Source: an uncultured Bacteroidales bacterium (lineage in GTDB: Bacteria > Bacteroidota > Bacteroidia > Bacteroidales > CAIWKO01). From it: a DNA stretch of 32,504 bases. The notes under the pieces were generated by a model. The model saw only the letters and a program-made list of their open reading frames with translations. It had not been told where the DNA came from and ran no database searches. A program made the position numbers and the translations under genes. The stretch covers positions 1-32,504 of the forward strand of contig CAIWKO010000028.1 of NCBI GenBank assembly GCA_903913285.1, written 5' to 3'. This document shows, piece by piece, positions 23,733 through 32,106 of the stretch (position 1 is its first letter; every line of letters starts with the position of its first letter).

Positions 23733-24952
23733 TGTTTGATAACTTTTGTCGAAGATGAATTGTTGTTTTTATCCGTGAGTTGAACTATATACATTCCTGC
23801 CGGTATATCATTGATGTCAAGGATATTTGAAGTGCCTGTAAGCGCATATTCTTTAATCAAAGTGCCAAAAGGATTGTACATGCCGAGTCGAACAGCATTG
23901 TTGTCATGGTTAATATATACTACATCATTTGCCGGATTGGGAGAGACGCTGAAAGGTACTTTTGCTTGATTTTTGCTGATGCCTTCGTGGTTGGCAAACT
24001 TTGAAACTCCATTGCCTGTGGCAATCCACACATCGTTGCTTTTGTCTATTGCCAAACGGATAACTTGTTTGTCTGCCAAGCCGTCGGTAATGGAATAGGA
24101 TTGCCAGGAGCTGCCATTAAAAACTGAAATGCCTCCGTCAACATTATAATCTGTAAAGCAAACTATCCATACGTTATTGTTTGAATCAATTTTTATATCA
24201 TGAACCCATTCATTGTAAATTCCATTAATCGGACGATAGTTTGTCAACCAATTGTTAGATATGCCGAGTTTCGAAATACCATAACGTGTTCCTATCCATT
24301 TTTGACCTAACTTGTCAAAAGCAATGGCAAAAACATTATCATCCACCAAACTATCCATCGTTGCTTTAGAGATATTGGTAAAGGTAGTATTATTAAATAT
24401 GGATGCTCCCTGCATTTGGGTGCCAAACCATTTGTTCCCTGAAGGTTCTATGGCAACATAAAAAAGGACATCGGTAGGCAAACCGTTCAATGTAGTGTAA
24501 TTTGTCCAAGTGGTTCCATTGAATTTGGATGCACCAACCGGTGTTACGAACCAGACGCTGCCATCAATATCTCCCGTAATGTAAACAACGGCATTATCAA
24601 TTAAACCATCAGTTGTCGTATAGGAAGTCCAGGTGGTTCCATTAAATTTACTGACACCTAAGTTCGTACCTACCCACACATTGTTGTTTTTATCAACAGC
24701 AATGCAAGTAGTGTAATTGTCAATTAAACCATTTGTGGTAGTATAAGTTGTCCAGGTAGCGTTATCGTATTTTGCTACGCCGGCAGAGGTGCCAAACCAT
24801 TTATTGTTATTGCTATCCACAGCAATGCCTCCGCAAATAAAATTATCGGGTAGTCCGTTGACAGTTGTATAATTGGTGAACAGTTGAGCTTTTAGTAAAG
24901 TCCCGGCTCCAAGGATTAAAAAACAGAGTGTTGTAAATAAAGTTTTATTCAT
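23729..24952 (-). CDS. Secreted two-component-regulator-type beta-propeller with T9SS sorting domain
   Basis: A 407-aa protein with a signal peptide (about 1-22). About eight propeller repeats follow the theme N-x-x-W-x-G-T-x-x-G-V-S-K-F-x-G-x-x-W-x-x-Y-x-x-x-D-G-L, for example VWVGTNLGVSKFNGTTW and KWFGTSAGVAKYDNATW. These are the Reg_prop repeats otherwise found in the sensor regions of hybrid two-component systems. There is no kinase here. The protein ends instead in a T9SS domain (SPNPANDVVYINHD to GMYIVQLTDK), so it is a free secreted propeller. It lies between the ASST-like gene and the CotH gene in the operon. Ligand binding on the surface is an inference. Confidence 0.85.
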   Translation of the reverse strand: MNKTLFTTLCFLILGAGTLLKAQLFTNYTTVNGLPDNFICGGIAVDSNNNKWFGTSAGVAKYDNATWTTYTTTNGLIDNYTTCIAVDKNNNVWVGTNLGVSKFNGTTWTSYTTTDGLIDNAVVYITGDIDGSVWFVTPVGASKFNGTTWTNYTTLNGLPTDVLFYVAIEPSGNKWFGTQMQGASIFNNTTFTNISKATMDSLVDDNVFAIAFDKLGQKWIGTRYGISKLGISNNWLTNYRPINGIYNEWVHDIKIDSNNNVWIVCFTDYNVDGGISVFNGSSWQSYSITDGLADKQVIRLAIDKSNDVWIATGNGVSKFANHEGISKNQAKVPFSVSPNPANDVVYINHDNNAVRLGMYNPFGTLIKEYALTGTSNILDINDIPAGMYIVQLTDKNNNSSSTKVIKQ

Positions 24953-24973
24953 GATATTGTGGATTAAGGTAGT

Positions 24974-26707
24974 TTATTTAATCAAAATTACTTTTTTATT
25001 GATACTATTCATGCCTTTAGCTCGAATCATCACATAATAGATGCCATTGCTGAAGGTTGAAAGGTCTATGATTCTTTCATTATTTGCTTGCAATATGATT
25101 TTTCCAATAGAATTGCTGACCACAATCTCGAAGTCGTTGATGCCTACAAAGTCTTCACTCAAATTAATGATACCGGAAGTAGGATTTGGAAAGAGCGATA
25201 CATTGGCAAGCTTATCATTCTCATTGATTCCAACCGTTGTACTTATAGTTACAGATGCTGTTGAGGTGCATCCTAAGCTTGTGTTGGTTATCAAAACGGT
25301 ATAGGTAGTGGTTGAGTTTGGAGTTACCACAGGATTTGCGATATTCGGATTGGTCATGGTGGCTGGCGACCACGAATAGGTGTAGGTTGGACTGGTTTCT
25401 GTTACCGATAAAGCAGAAGAGCTTAATGTAACCGGTGTTCCTGATGTTACCGATGTGGATGATGCTCCTGCGGTTGCAATAGGTCCTCTCACATAGCATA
25501 GAGAAAACCTGTAGGCATGGGAGGAATTTGTTGATGCTTTTGTCCACAGTTGGGTGCCTGCTGCGTTTACTTCATAAATCGCGCCAAAAGCATTGTTAAC
25601 TAACATGTTTCCATTGGGAAGTTGCTGCGAATTTCCTTCGTCTTGAGCAGAAAAAGCTGAGGTAAACCTATAACTGTATATGGTTGGTGCATAAGCCGAA
25701 CCCAGTGTAAGGTTATAGTTGTATCCATTGTATGGTGGGTTAATAATATCAATGGCAGTAACATTTCCTGATCCGCCTTTATTGTTGTATGCACAAAGAT
25801 AATTAGGATAGTTAGGATTGTCTGAAGGTACCCAGTGCGCATCATGAACCACATTAAAATCTGTTGTTCCTGTAGCACCATAAGCAGCAGGGTTTCCCCA
25901 ACGATATAGAAAATCTCCTCCTTTTCCTGAATTGCCACCAGTGTGAGTGGCAGCTTGAGCAGTTGTGGTGCTATGATCAATCACATAAATTTCGTTAGAG
26001 TTATGTATGCTAATTGCTATTTGATTAAGTGTAGAATTATAATCTAATCCATTCATGTGCCATCGGTCTTGCCCCGTACCATAATTGATATTCATAAGTT
26101 GCGGACTATTGACGATTGAAGTTACATAATTATCTTTTGCTGCATTCACATTCTGACACAAATGATCCCAAAGATGCCATTCCCAAACAACTGTTCCTGT
26201 TGTTGCACCTGTGGGTTTTACCTCCATGATTTTTTCTGCCCAAATACTGGTGCTACTCGAAGCTCCTGCCTGAGTTGCTTCGGCTACGGTTTTTACTTCA
26301 TACGCTATCATCAACACATTTCCGTTGGGTAAAGGACAGATATCATGGTGTAAAGTGTAGGTAGAGCTATTGTATTGATAATCCCAAACAACGGTATTGT
26401 CCCATAAAACTTTCTGAACTCCTCCTGTTACTCCTCCACCGGTCATTCCGCCAGTAGCAGTATAACCGTATGTTCTGACCAAAGTGTCGCCAGGAATGAG
26501 ATACGTTGAATACGCCGATTTTTTTGTGGAAGTAAAATTCCATGTATGATAAGTTACGGGTGTGTTTGCCGTGTCAATTAAAAATGCTTGGGTTCCGGTT
26601 TTTGTTGCGTAAAGCGTATAAAGACCCCATTGTTGTGCACTTGCTTGCGTAAAAGCAAAAAGACATATTAATAAAATAAGCTGAAGTGTTAAAATTCTCT
26701 TTTTCAT
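24974..26707 (-). CDS. Secreted arylsulfotransferase-like (ASST) protein with T9SS sorting domain
   Basis: A 577-aa protein and the first gene of the operon. After the signal peptide (about 1-25), residues about 40-400 match the six-bladed propeller of arylsulfate sulfotransferases: LHHDICPLPNGNVLMIAYE, VVWEWHLWDH, WHMNGLDYN, NVVHDAHWVP and QQLPNGNMLVNNAFG. Several conserved histidines could be catalytic. An Ig-like/PKD-type module (about 415-490, TYTYSWSPATM) follows. The C-terminus (LFPNPTSGIINLSED to FSNGIYYVMIRAKG) is a T9SS sorting signal. True ASSTs transfer sulfate between phenols; Bacteroidota relatives are mostly uncharacterised and may only bind ligands. The 300 bp upstream show no clear promoter consensus. 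Confidence 0.8.
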   Translation of the reverse strand: MKKRILTLQLILLICLFAFTQASAQQWGLYTLYATKTGTQAFLIDTANTPVTYHTWNFTSTKKSAYSTYLIPGDTLVRTYGYTATGGMTGGGVTGGVQKVLWDNTVVWDYQYNSSTYTLHHDICPLPNGNVLMIAYEVKTVAEATQAGASSSTSIWAEKIMEVKPTGATTGTVVWEWHLWDHLCQNVNAAKDNYVTSIVNSPQLMNINYGTGQDRWHMNGLDYNSTLNQIAISIHNSNEIYVIDHSTTTAQAATHTGGNSGKGGDFLYRWGNPAAYGATGTTDFNVVHDAHWVPSDNPNYPNYLCAYNNKGGSGNVTAIDIINPPYNGYNYNLTLGSAYAPTIYSYRFTSAFSAQDEGNSQQLPNGNMLVNNAFGAIYEVNAAGTQLWTKASTNSSHAYRFSLCYVRGPIATAGASSTSVTSGTPVTLSSSALSVTETSPTYTYSWSPATMTNPNIANPVVTPNSTTTYTVLITNTSLGCTSTASVTISTTVGINENDKLANVSLFPNPTSGIINLSEDFVGINDFEIVVSNSIGKIILQANNERIIDLSTFSNGIYYVMIRAKGMNSINKKVILIK

Positions 26708-27035
26708 AAAGATTTGGTTTACTTAATAATTAATTTTGGTTTTGCTATACTTTTATTGAATTGATACATTAATATTACTGTTAGACGACATTGTTTAAAA
26801 ATTCCTTCGGGTATAAAAGAAATATCATTGTTGTACTTTCTATTTTTATTTGGGTGCAGATTTAATATTAAATTCATATCTGTATCAAAATTTTTATCAG
26901 CAATATTAACTTATACACATGATAGATGGTATACCCTTACACAAATTTGAATTAAAATTTAAAAATTGGGAAGGATGAATGGTTGAGTTGTTGATTAATT
27001 GGTTTCTACTAATAATATTGGGAAGAACAGCTTTG
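26708..27035. other. Intergenic region with no recognised feature
   Basis: About 330 bp of AT-rich sequence between the start of the ASST-like operon and the end of the broken zinc-ribbon gene. I find no ORF of note, no hairpin and no good promoter consensus, although the promoter of the long operon must lie here. Confidence 0.6.
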
Positions 27036-27296
27036 TTATTGTTTTTTCCAGCGTTCCAAACGTTTCATTCCACGTGTGAAAAGCCATGCCAGGAATTTTG
27101 AGTGTCCCTTTTCAACCATCTTTTGCCTGCAAAATTCCTGAAATTCTTTAACGGTACCCGTATATTTAAATTCGCCATTTTGATAACAATAACTGCAATA
27201 TTTCAGGTTTTTAGTTCCATCGGCATTCAAGTTGCCGCCTTCAGGATCTTTAGCCTAAGGCATGCCACAACTTTGACAATTTTTGTATGTTTCCAT
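27036..27296 (-). pseudogene. Small zinc-ribbon protein gene interrupted by an in-frame TAG
   Basis: From the ATG at 27296 (minus) the frame reads METYKNCQSCGMP, then TAG at 27255-27257, then continues in the same frame as AKDPEGGNLNADGTKNLKY and on to the natural stop at 27036. Without the stop codon the product is 86 codons with two Cys pairs, CQSC before the stop and CSYC after it, the zinc-ribbon arrangement. The 3' part keeps good coding character (EFCRQKMVEKGHSKFLAWLF). A single base change (TTG to TAG) would explain the break. Either it is a recent pseudogene or sequencing error, or translation restarts at TTG 27230 with half the zinc site missing. Confidence 0.75.
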
Positions 27297-27341
27297 AATT
27301 ATGAAATTAAATCGCTTGATCTTTTTTCAACTTAAAGGAAT

Positions 27342-29411
27342 TTATTTCATCCCCAGTTGGTTCATGATAAACTCAAAAATAAAATCCCAGTTGTCAATCT
27401 CCAGAGCTGTGCTTTGTCCGCTGCCGTGTCCGCTGTTGTAATCCATGTGAAGAATAATGGGGCTAATTTGTCCGGGGTTGTTTTGCAGTGCAGCCACAAA
27501 TTTCTTGGCGTTCATTGGATCAACACGGCTATCGTTAGCTCCTGAAGTTACCAGCATAGTCGGAATATTTACGCCTCTTCTAATGTTATGATAAGGTGAG
27601 TATCGCAAAAGCCAGCGAAAATCAGCATCATTTTCCGACGAACCATATTCCGGTATCCAATAGCGTGCGATCAGGAATTTGTGATACCTTAGCATGTCCA
27701 GCAGCGGCACTTCGCACACTATGGCTTTATATAGGTCGGGACGCTGGGTTGCTATGGCTCCCATCAGCAAACCTCCGTTGCTGCCGCCCATGGCCACGAT
27801 ATGGGTAGCATTGGTATACTTTTCTTTTATCAACCATTCGGCGCAACTGTTGAAATCATCGAAGCAGTTTTGCTTATATGCCAACATGCCTGTTTCGTGC
27901 CATTTTTCTCCATATTCGTTACCACCGCGTATGCCGGCTTCAACCACAACACCTCCTCGATTAAGAAAAGGCGCATAGAAGCCGTAATAATAAGGTTCAA
28001 TTCCGTAATTAAATCCACCATAAGCGGTCAGTAAAACAGGGTTTGTTCCGTCTAATTTCATATCTTTTCGATGCACCACAAACACGGGAACTTTTGTGCT
28101 GTCCTTAGATTTGTAGAATTTTATTTCTCCCACAATATTGCTCATATCTATAGGCAGATTACGCTGAAAATACAATCTCCATTTAAAATTTTCTGGCGAA
28201 GCAACAAAAGTTTTTGAGGTGGAAGTAAATGTGGTCAAGCCAACGTAAACAGAATCTTCTTCGCGGTCGTAGCTTATCCAGCTAACGTTGCCCGTTTCGG
28301 GAAGTTCAATTTGTTTAATTTTGTTTCCCGAAAGGTCGTATAAGGTCAACCGGCTTTGTATGTCTTTTTTATCCTGTATGATGATGTTGTGTTTTGTAAT
28401 AACATCGCTCTGCATCACGGTTTCGCTTTCGGGTATCAGCACTTTCCAGTTCTTATAATCGGCGTTGTTCTTGTCGGCCACCATCAACTTATAATTTGGT
28501 GCGTTATCGTTGGTAAAAATGTATAATTTATCTTCAATAGCTTCCGGATATGCAGCAAACTTTTTGCTTTCGTAGATCAGTTTGCCTTCTTCGCCGATGC
28601 CGTTCTTTTTCATATAAGCCTTGTTGGAATAAAAATCGCTTTCACCGTAAAAACATACATCACTATAACGGTTATCATAAATATAATAGCTGTTCTTGGC
28701 ATCGGTGGTTGTTCCTATAAACTGGGCATTTTTCACCGGGTCGCCCACTTTCCACAGATAGGTTTTTAAAGGCAATTGTTTGTCAACATCTTTTTGCTGG
28801 CGGATTGTAAAATAGGCGTGTTGCTGATCTTTGGTCCATTGGTATCCGAAAGTGTTTTCCAAAGGAGGATATAATATCTTTCCGGTTCGGGTATCAACAA
28901 TATAAGTAGTGGTGATTTCGGCACCGCTTTTCTGCACACTGATGGCTGCCCGTTCGCCGTCGTATGTATAACTCACGTCCGAAGTGGATGTGCTACCCGA
29001 TGTATCGATTTTTACGGGATCCCAAATCAGTATCTTTTCGCCTTTGATGATAATATATAATTTATCCTGCTTGTCGCCTTTCTTTTTAATATCCTGAAAA
29101 ACGCGTTTGCCTTCTTTGTGAAGTGGTCCTTCATAATCCAGATCGATGTAGTTGGCAATTTCGTCGCGAACGCCTGTATGCTGCTTCTCTGTTTTGTTGA
29201 GGTATTCAATACCATAATCGTGCTGGGCCTTGGTCCATTCAATAACTTTCGGGTCGGTTTTATCTTCGAGCCAGCGATAATCGTCGGTGATCAGCACACC
29301 ATGCAATGTATCGGTAACAGGATGAGATGGGGTAGGTGGTGGATTGAATTTCTGGGCATTGGCTGCCATGCAGAATAATGCCGAAACAAAGGTAAGTGTC
29401 AGGTTTTTCAT
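27342..29411 (-). CDS. Secreted prolyl oligopeptidase (family S9A)
   Basis: Serine peptidase that cleaves short peptides after proline. The signal peptide covers 1-19 (ANAQ at 17-20). The N-terminal prolyl-oligopeptidase signature DDYRWLED (43-50) is followed by a seven-bladed propeller (about 90-440) and an alpha/beta-hydrolase domain with GGSNGG (Ser544), GANDSRVDP (Asp627) and SGHGSG (His662) as the catalytic triad. RGGNEYGEKWH (495-505) is also typical of the family. At 689 aa it has normal length. The gene stands alone between the broken zinc-ribbon gene and DUF3788. It complements the peptide-uptake genes at the other end of the window, with location most likely periplasmic. Confidence 0.95.
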   Translation of the reverse strand: MKNLTLTFVSALFCMAANAQKFNPPPTPSHPVTDTLHGVLITDDYRWLEDKTDPKVIEWTKAQHDYGIEYLNKTEKQHTGVRDEIANYIDLDYEGPLHKEGKRVFQDIKKKGDKQDKLYIIIKGEKILIWDPVKIDTSGSTSTSDVSYTYDGERAAISVQKSGAEITTTYIVDTRTGKILYPPLENTFGYQWTKDQQHAYFTIRQQKDVDKQLPLKTYLWKVGDPVKNAQFIGTTTDAKNSYYIYDNRYSDVCFYGESDFYSNKAYMKKNGIGEEGKLIYESKKFAAYPEAIEDKLYIFTNDNAPNYKLMVADKNNADYKNWKVLIPESETVMQSDVITKHNIIIQDKKDIQSRLTLYDLSGNKIKQIELPETGNVSWISYDREEDSVYVGLTTFTSTSKTFVASPENFKWRLYFQRNLPIDMSNIVGEIKFYKSKDSTKVPVFVVHRKDMKLDGTNPVLLTAYGGFNYGIEPYYYGFYAPFLNRGGVVVEAGIRGGNEYGEKWHETGMLAYKQNCFDDFNSCAEWLIKEKYTNATHIVAMGGSNGGLLMGAIATQRPDLYKAIVCEVPLLDMLRYHKFLIARYWIPEYGSSENDADFRWLLRYSPYHNIRRGVNIPTMLVTSGANDSRVDPMNAKKFVAALQNNPGQISPIILHMDYNSGHGSGQSTALEIDNWDFIFEFIMNQLGMK

Positions 29412-29492
29412 AAAATAAAATTATTTTGAATGCAAATTACGTAATGAGAATTAAAGTTCGAAAGTACAAAATTCGAACAATGAAATTAAATT

Positions 29493-29912
29493 TTAGTGTG
29501 ATAATTTTATGTCTATTAGTTTTTTGATATCACAGATGATATTCGTGTCATTAATATCAATCCTGATCCCGCGTCCTTCGGCATAAACTTTTGCTAATCC
29601 GAGTTCTGTTTTGATCTCTTTTGCAATATCACTTTCCATAACTGCATCAGTTGCTTTTTGACCGAATACGAATGCAACTTTGAAAAACCTGTCTCTGGGC
29701 AACAGATAAATTATAGCCCGCTTTTTATCTTTAATCCTGAAGCTCCATCCATATTTATCGCCCGAAAAACTCCACTCATCCATGGCTTCAGGATATTTCA
29801 AATGAACATGTTCCGCTAAAGTATGCCATAACATAAAAGTATCGCCCAATGCAATTCTTAAATCGCTGTTGGTTGGCACAGTGTTTTTATCTGTAAATAC
29901 GCTTTTATCCAT
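29493..29912 (-). CDS. DUF3788 family protein
   Basis: A 139-aa soluble protein without signal peptide. The sequence matches the DUF3788 pattern: an N-terminal helix with LWHTLAEHV, then EEWSF/GWSFR-type strands (DEWSFSGDKYGWSFRIKDKKRAIIYLLP, spread over 45-72), FFKVAFVFG (76-84), and a final helix-strand with YAEGRGIRIDI (110-120). The family is small, of unknown function, and sometimes compared to YdhG/YjbR-like single-domain proteins. A TATATTTG box (29938-29945, minus) lies 26 nt upstream, so it may have its own promoter. Confidence 0.75.
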   Translation of the reverse strand: MDKSVFTDKNTVPTNSDLRIALGDTFMLWHTLAEHVHLKYPEAMDEWSFSGDKYGWSFRIKDKKRAIIYLLPRDRFFKVAFVFGQKATDAVMESDIAKEIKTELGLAKVYAEGRGIRIDINDTNIICDIKKLIDIKLSH

Positions 29913-29937
29913 GGGCTTATGTTTTGATCATTGTTTA

Positions 29938-29945
29938 CAAATATA
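29938..29945 (-). promoter_or_regulatory. Candidate -7 promoter element for the DUF3788 gene
   Basis: TATATTTG on the minus strand matches TAnnTTTG exactly, 26 nt before the start codon. A CTTG box lies upstream with a 21-nt spacer rather than the preferred 19 nt, so the -33 element is weak. Confidence 0.4.
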
Positions 29946-29975
29946 ATTGATGAGATGTTGCCTTCGCAAGTTCTG

Positions 29976-31697
29976 CTATTTACAGTATTTTTCAATAAAT
30001 TCATTGGCACGGTCGTAACCCAGGCGTTGAACCTGTTTCCAATCGGAACATGCTTTATCGAAATTATTTGTTTTGGCATAGGCAACACCTCTGTTATAAT
30101 AAGCCTGAGCAAAGTCGGGATTGATCTTTACAGCATTTGTAAAATCACTGATCGCTTCGGGCAACTTGTTTAAAGTCTCCATATATAGTATTCCTCTGCC
30201 GTCATAAGCTTTTGCGAAATTTGTATTTAAAACAATGGCTTTATCATAATCATTCAGGGCAAGTTCTGTTTGCGAACTTTCATAATAGGAAATAGCACGG
30301 TTATAGTAAGCTCCGTCGTAGGATGGATTGATCTTTACGGCTTTCGAAAAGTCAGCTATAGAACCATCAAGGTCTTTCTTTTCATATTTGGCTATGCCTC
30401 TTGAGTTGTAGGCAAACACATTGTCGGCATTTTTTTCTATCACATCGTTAAACAACGAAAATGTGTTATTCCAAACCCTGGTTCGCTGATAGCTTATGAA
30501 CGAAAACATCAGCATTATCATGACAAATAATATCATAAAAACCTTGTTGAATTTTAAATAGGCTTTAGTTTTTTCCAATTCAGCATACAATAAGGCAATA
30601 AACAATCCGAAACCTACCGATGGCAAATAGGCATAGCGGCTGGCCAGATAACCGTCTTCGAGCAAAGGCAATAGGTTTAATGATAAGGTGATCATAAAAA
30701 TAAGCAAGGCACAAAGTAATGCGTTTCGGTTTTTAGCGAATTTGAATACACAGAAAACAATGCCTGCTAACATGATTGGCGAAAAATAATAAATAGTAGG
30801 AAGTAAACCATTGAGCTTTGCGGGATACGTGTTGATAGCCGATATGTTAAACGGCACAGCTAATTTTAGCAAAAACATATCGATGGAGTAGGTAAACATA
30901 AAAAAACGGTCGAGATAGTTAAAATTAGCTACAGCGTGTGTAACTCCTGTATCGGTCCGTAAAAATAATGCGATGGTTCCGAAAATAACTGCCACGACAA
31001 AATAAGGAATTTTTTTCAACAGGGCACGCCGGGTGATCTTTTGTGTTGTGTATAGATCAATAACCAGCAGAATTAGAGGCAAGGTTATGGCTGTTGATTT
31101 CGAAAAGCACGAGAACAGAAATGCTATGATAGAAAATACCAAAAATCGTGTCCGTTTAGTTTCGGTATATACTACATATCCGATGATCGATAAAAGAAAA
31201 AAGAAGGTGAAAAGGAGTGTGCCGCGGGTGGATATCCAGGCAACACTATCGACATTCAACGGACTGCAGGCAAACAATAAAGCGCTGATTATACTTAAGT
31301 CTGTACGTTTTGTGAGCGCCCTGATAGCATAAAAGACAAGCAAAGTGTTGCAAATATGCAGTATGAGATTTGTTGCATGATACATCATCGGGTTCAAGCC
31401 AGCGATTCTGTAGTCGAAAGCAAAGGAGATGTATACGAAAGGAGTGTACATATAAATGAGCGGAGTGGTGAAATAGCGGATGAAGTTAGCGCCCGATATT
31501 TTTCGTATCAGCATGTTGTTTAAAACATTATCGGGGTCGTCGTAAGCCAGAAAAGCATTTTTGAGCGAAGCATAATACATCAAAATACACAAGCCTGCCA
31601 ATAGCAACGGAATGATATACTGCCATCTGTTTTGCTGCAAAAGTGGTGTTTTCAGGCTTGTTTTACTGCCGGTTGTTTTGTTTTTTGTAGCACTCAT
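29976..31697 (-). CDS. TMTC-like GT-C membrane protein with C-terminal TPR repeats
   Basis: A 573-aa protein with about 10-11 transmembrane helices. In the first periplasmic loop, Asp53-Asp54 sit in AYDDPDNVLNN, a motif placed as in GT-C glycosyltransferases of the TMTC/PMT type. SPLNVDSVAWISTRGTLL (145-162) matches the conserved loop of these proteins. Residues about 425-570 are four TPR units (for example AYNSRGIAKYEKKDLDGSI, AYYNRAISYYESSQTELAL, AYYNRGVAYAKTNNFDKAC). The family is predicted to transfer a sugar from a lipid-linked donor to proteins, as human TMTC1-4 do with mannose. Bacterial members are uncharacterised. No other glycosylation genes are adjacent. It ends in KYCK and has no detectable partner gene. 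Confidence 0.82.
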   Translation of the reverse strand: MSATKNKTTGSKTSLKTPLLQQNRWQYIIPLLLAGLCILMYYASLKNAFLAYDDPDNVLNNMLIRKISGANFIRYFTTPLIYMYTPFVYISFAFDYRIAGLNPMMYHATNLILHICNTLLVFYAIRALTKRTDLSIISALLFACSPLNVDSVAWISTRGTLLFTFFFLLSIIGYVVYTETKRTRFLVFSIIAFLFSCFSKSTAITLPLILLVIDLYTTQKITRRALLKKIPYFVVAVIFGTIALFLRTDTGVTHAVANFNYLDRFFMFTYSIDMFLLKLAVPFNISAINTYPAKLNGLLPTIYYFSPIMLAGIVFCVFKFAKNRNALLCALLIFMITLSLNLLPLLEDGYLASRYAYLPSVGFGLFIALLYAELEKTKAYLKFNKVFMILFVMIMLMFSFISYQRTRVWNNTFSLFNDVIEKNADNVFAYNSRGIAKYEKKDLDGSIADFSKAVKINPSYDGAYYNRAISYYESSQTELALNDYDKAIVLNTNFAKAYDGRGILYMETLNKLPEAISDFTNAVKINPDFAQAYYNRGVAYAKTNNFDKACSDWKQVQRLGYDRANEFIEKYCK

Positions 31698-31767
31698 CTG
31701 ATATTGTTATGTGCACGCTTTGAAAACGTGCACATTAGAGGTCTCTATATTTCGATAATAAAATCCT

Positions 31768-32106
31768 TTATTTTGCTTTATCCAAAAATGCGATACTGCA
31801 CATAATGCTCATAAGTATCACTCCTACGAAAAATATGACCAGCGCTAATTTACTTTTTGAATGTATTCTGCTTACCCTGAAAAGCAGATATCCTGCGAGC
31901 AAATTAAATAAGGCCCATAAAACATTTGTTAAAGGTGATGAAAGTCCCTGGCCCGGAGGATTAGCAAATGGTGTGGGGAAAGCGTTTCCTGAAACTCCAT
32001 TCACAAAATGCGGAATTGCATTCGTTAAAAATGCCCCGGCAAAAAATCCTGCAATGTAATGATACCATTTCATTGGCTTTTCTATCAATTTGTCTATTTT
32101 TGTCAT
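31768..32106 (-). CDS. Small hypothetical inner-membrane protein
   Basis: A 112-aa protein with three hydrophobic segments (about 15-31 GFFAGAFLTNAIPHFVNG, 61-77 VLWALFNLLAGYLLFRV and 87-106 ALVIFFVGVILMSIMCSIAF). A Gly/Pro-rich loop (35-55, TPFANPPGQGLSSPL) joins the first two. I do not recognise a named family. It is upstream of, and codirectional with, the TMTC-like gene (70-bp gap). A promoter candidate lies about 80 nt upstream of the start. Confidence 0.7.
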   Translation of the reverse strand: MTKIDKLIEKPMKWYHYIAGFFAGAFLTNAIPHFVNGVSGNAFPTPFANPPGQGLSSPLTNVLWALFNLLAGYLLFRVSRIHSKSKLALVIFFVGVILMSIMCSIAFLDKAK

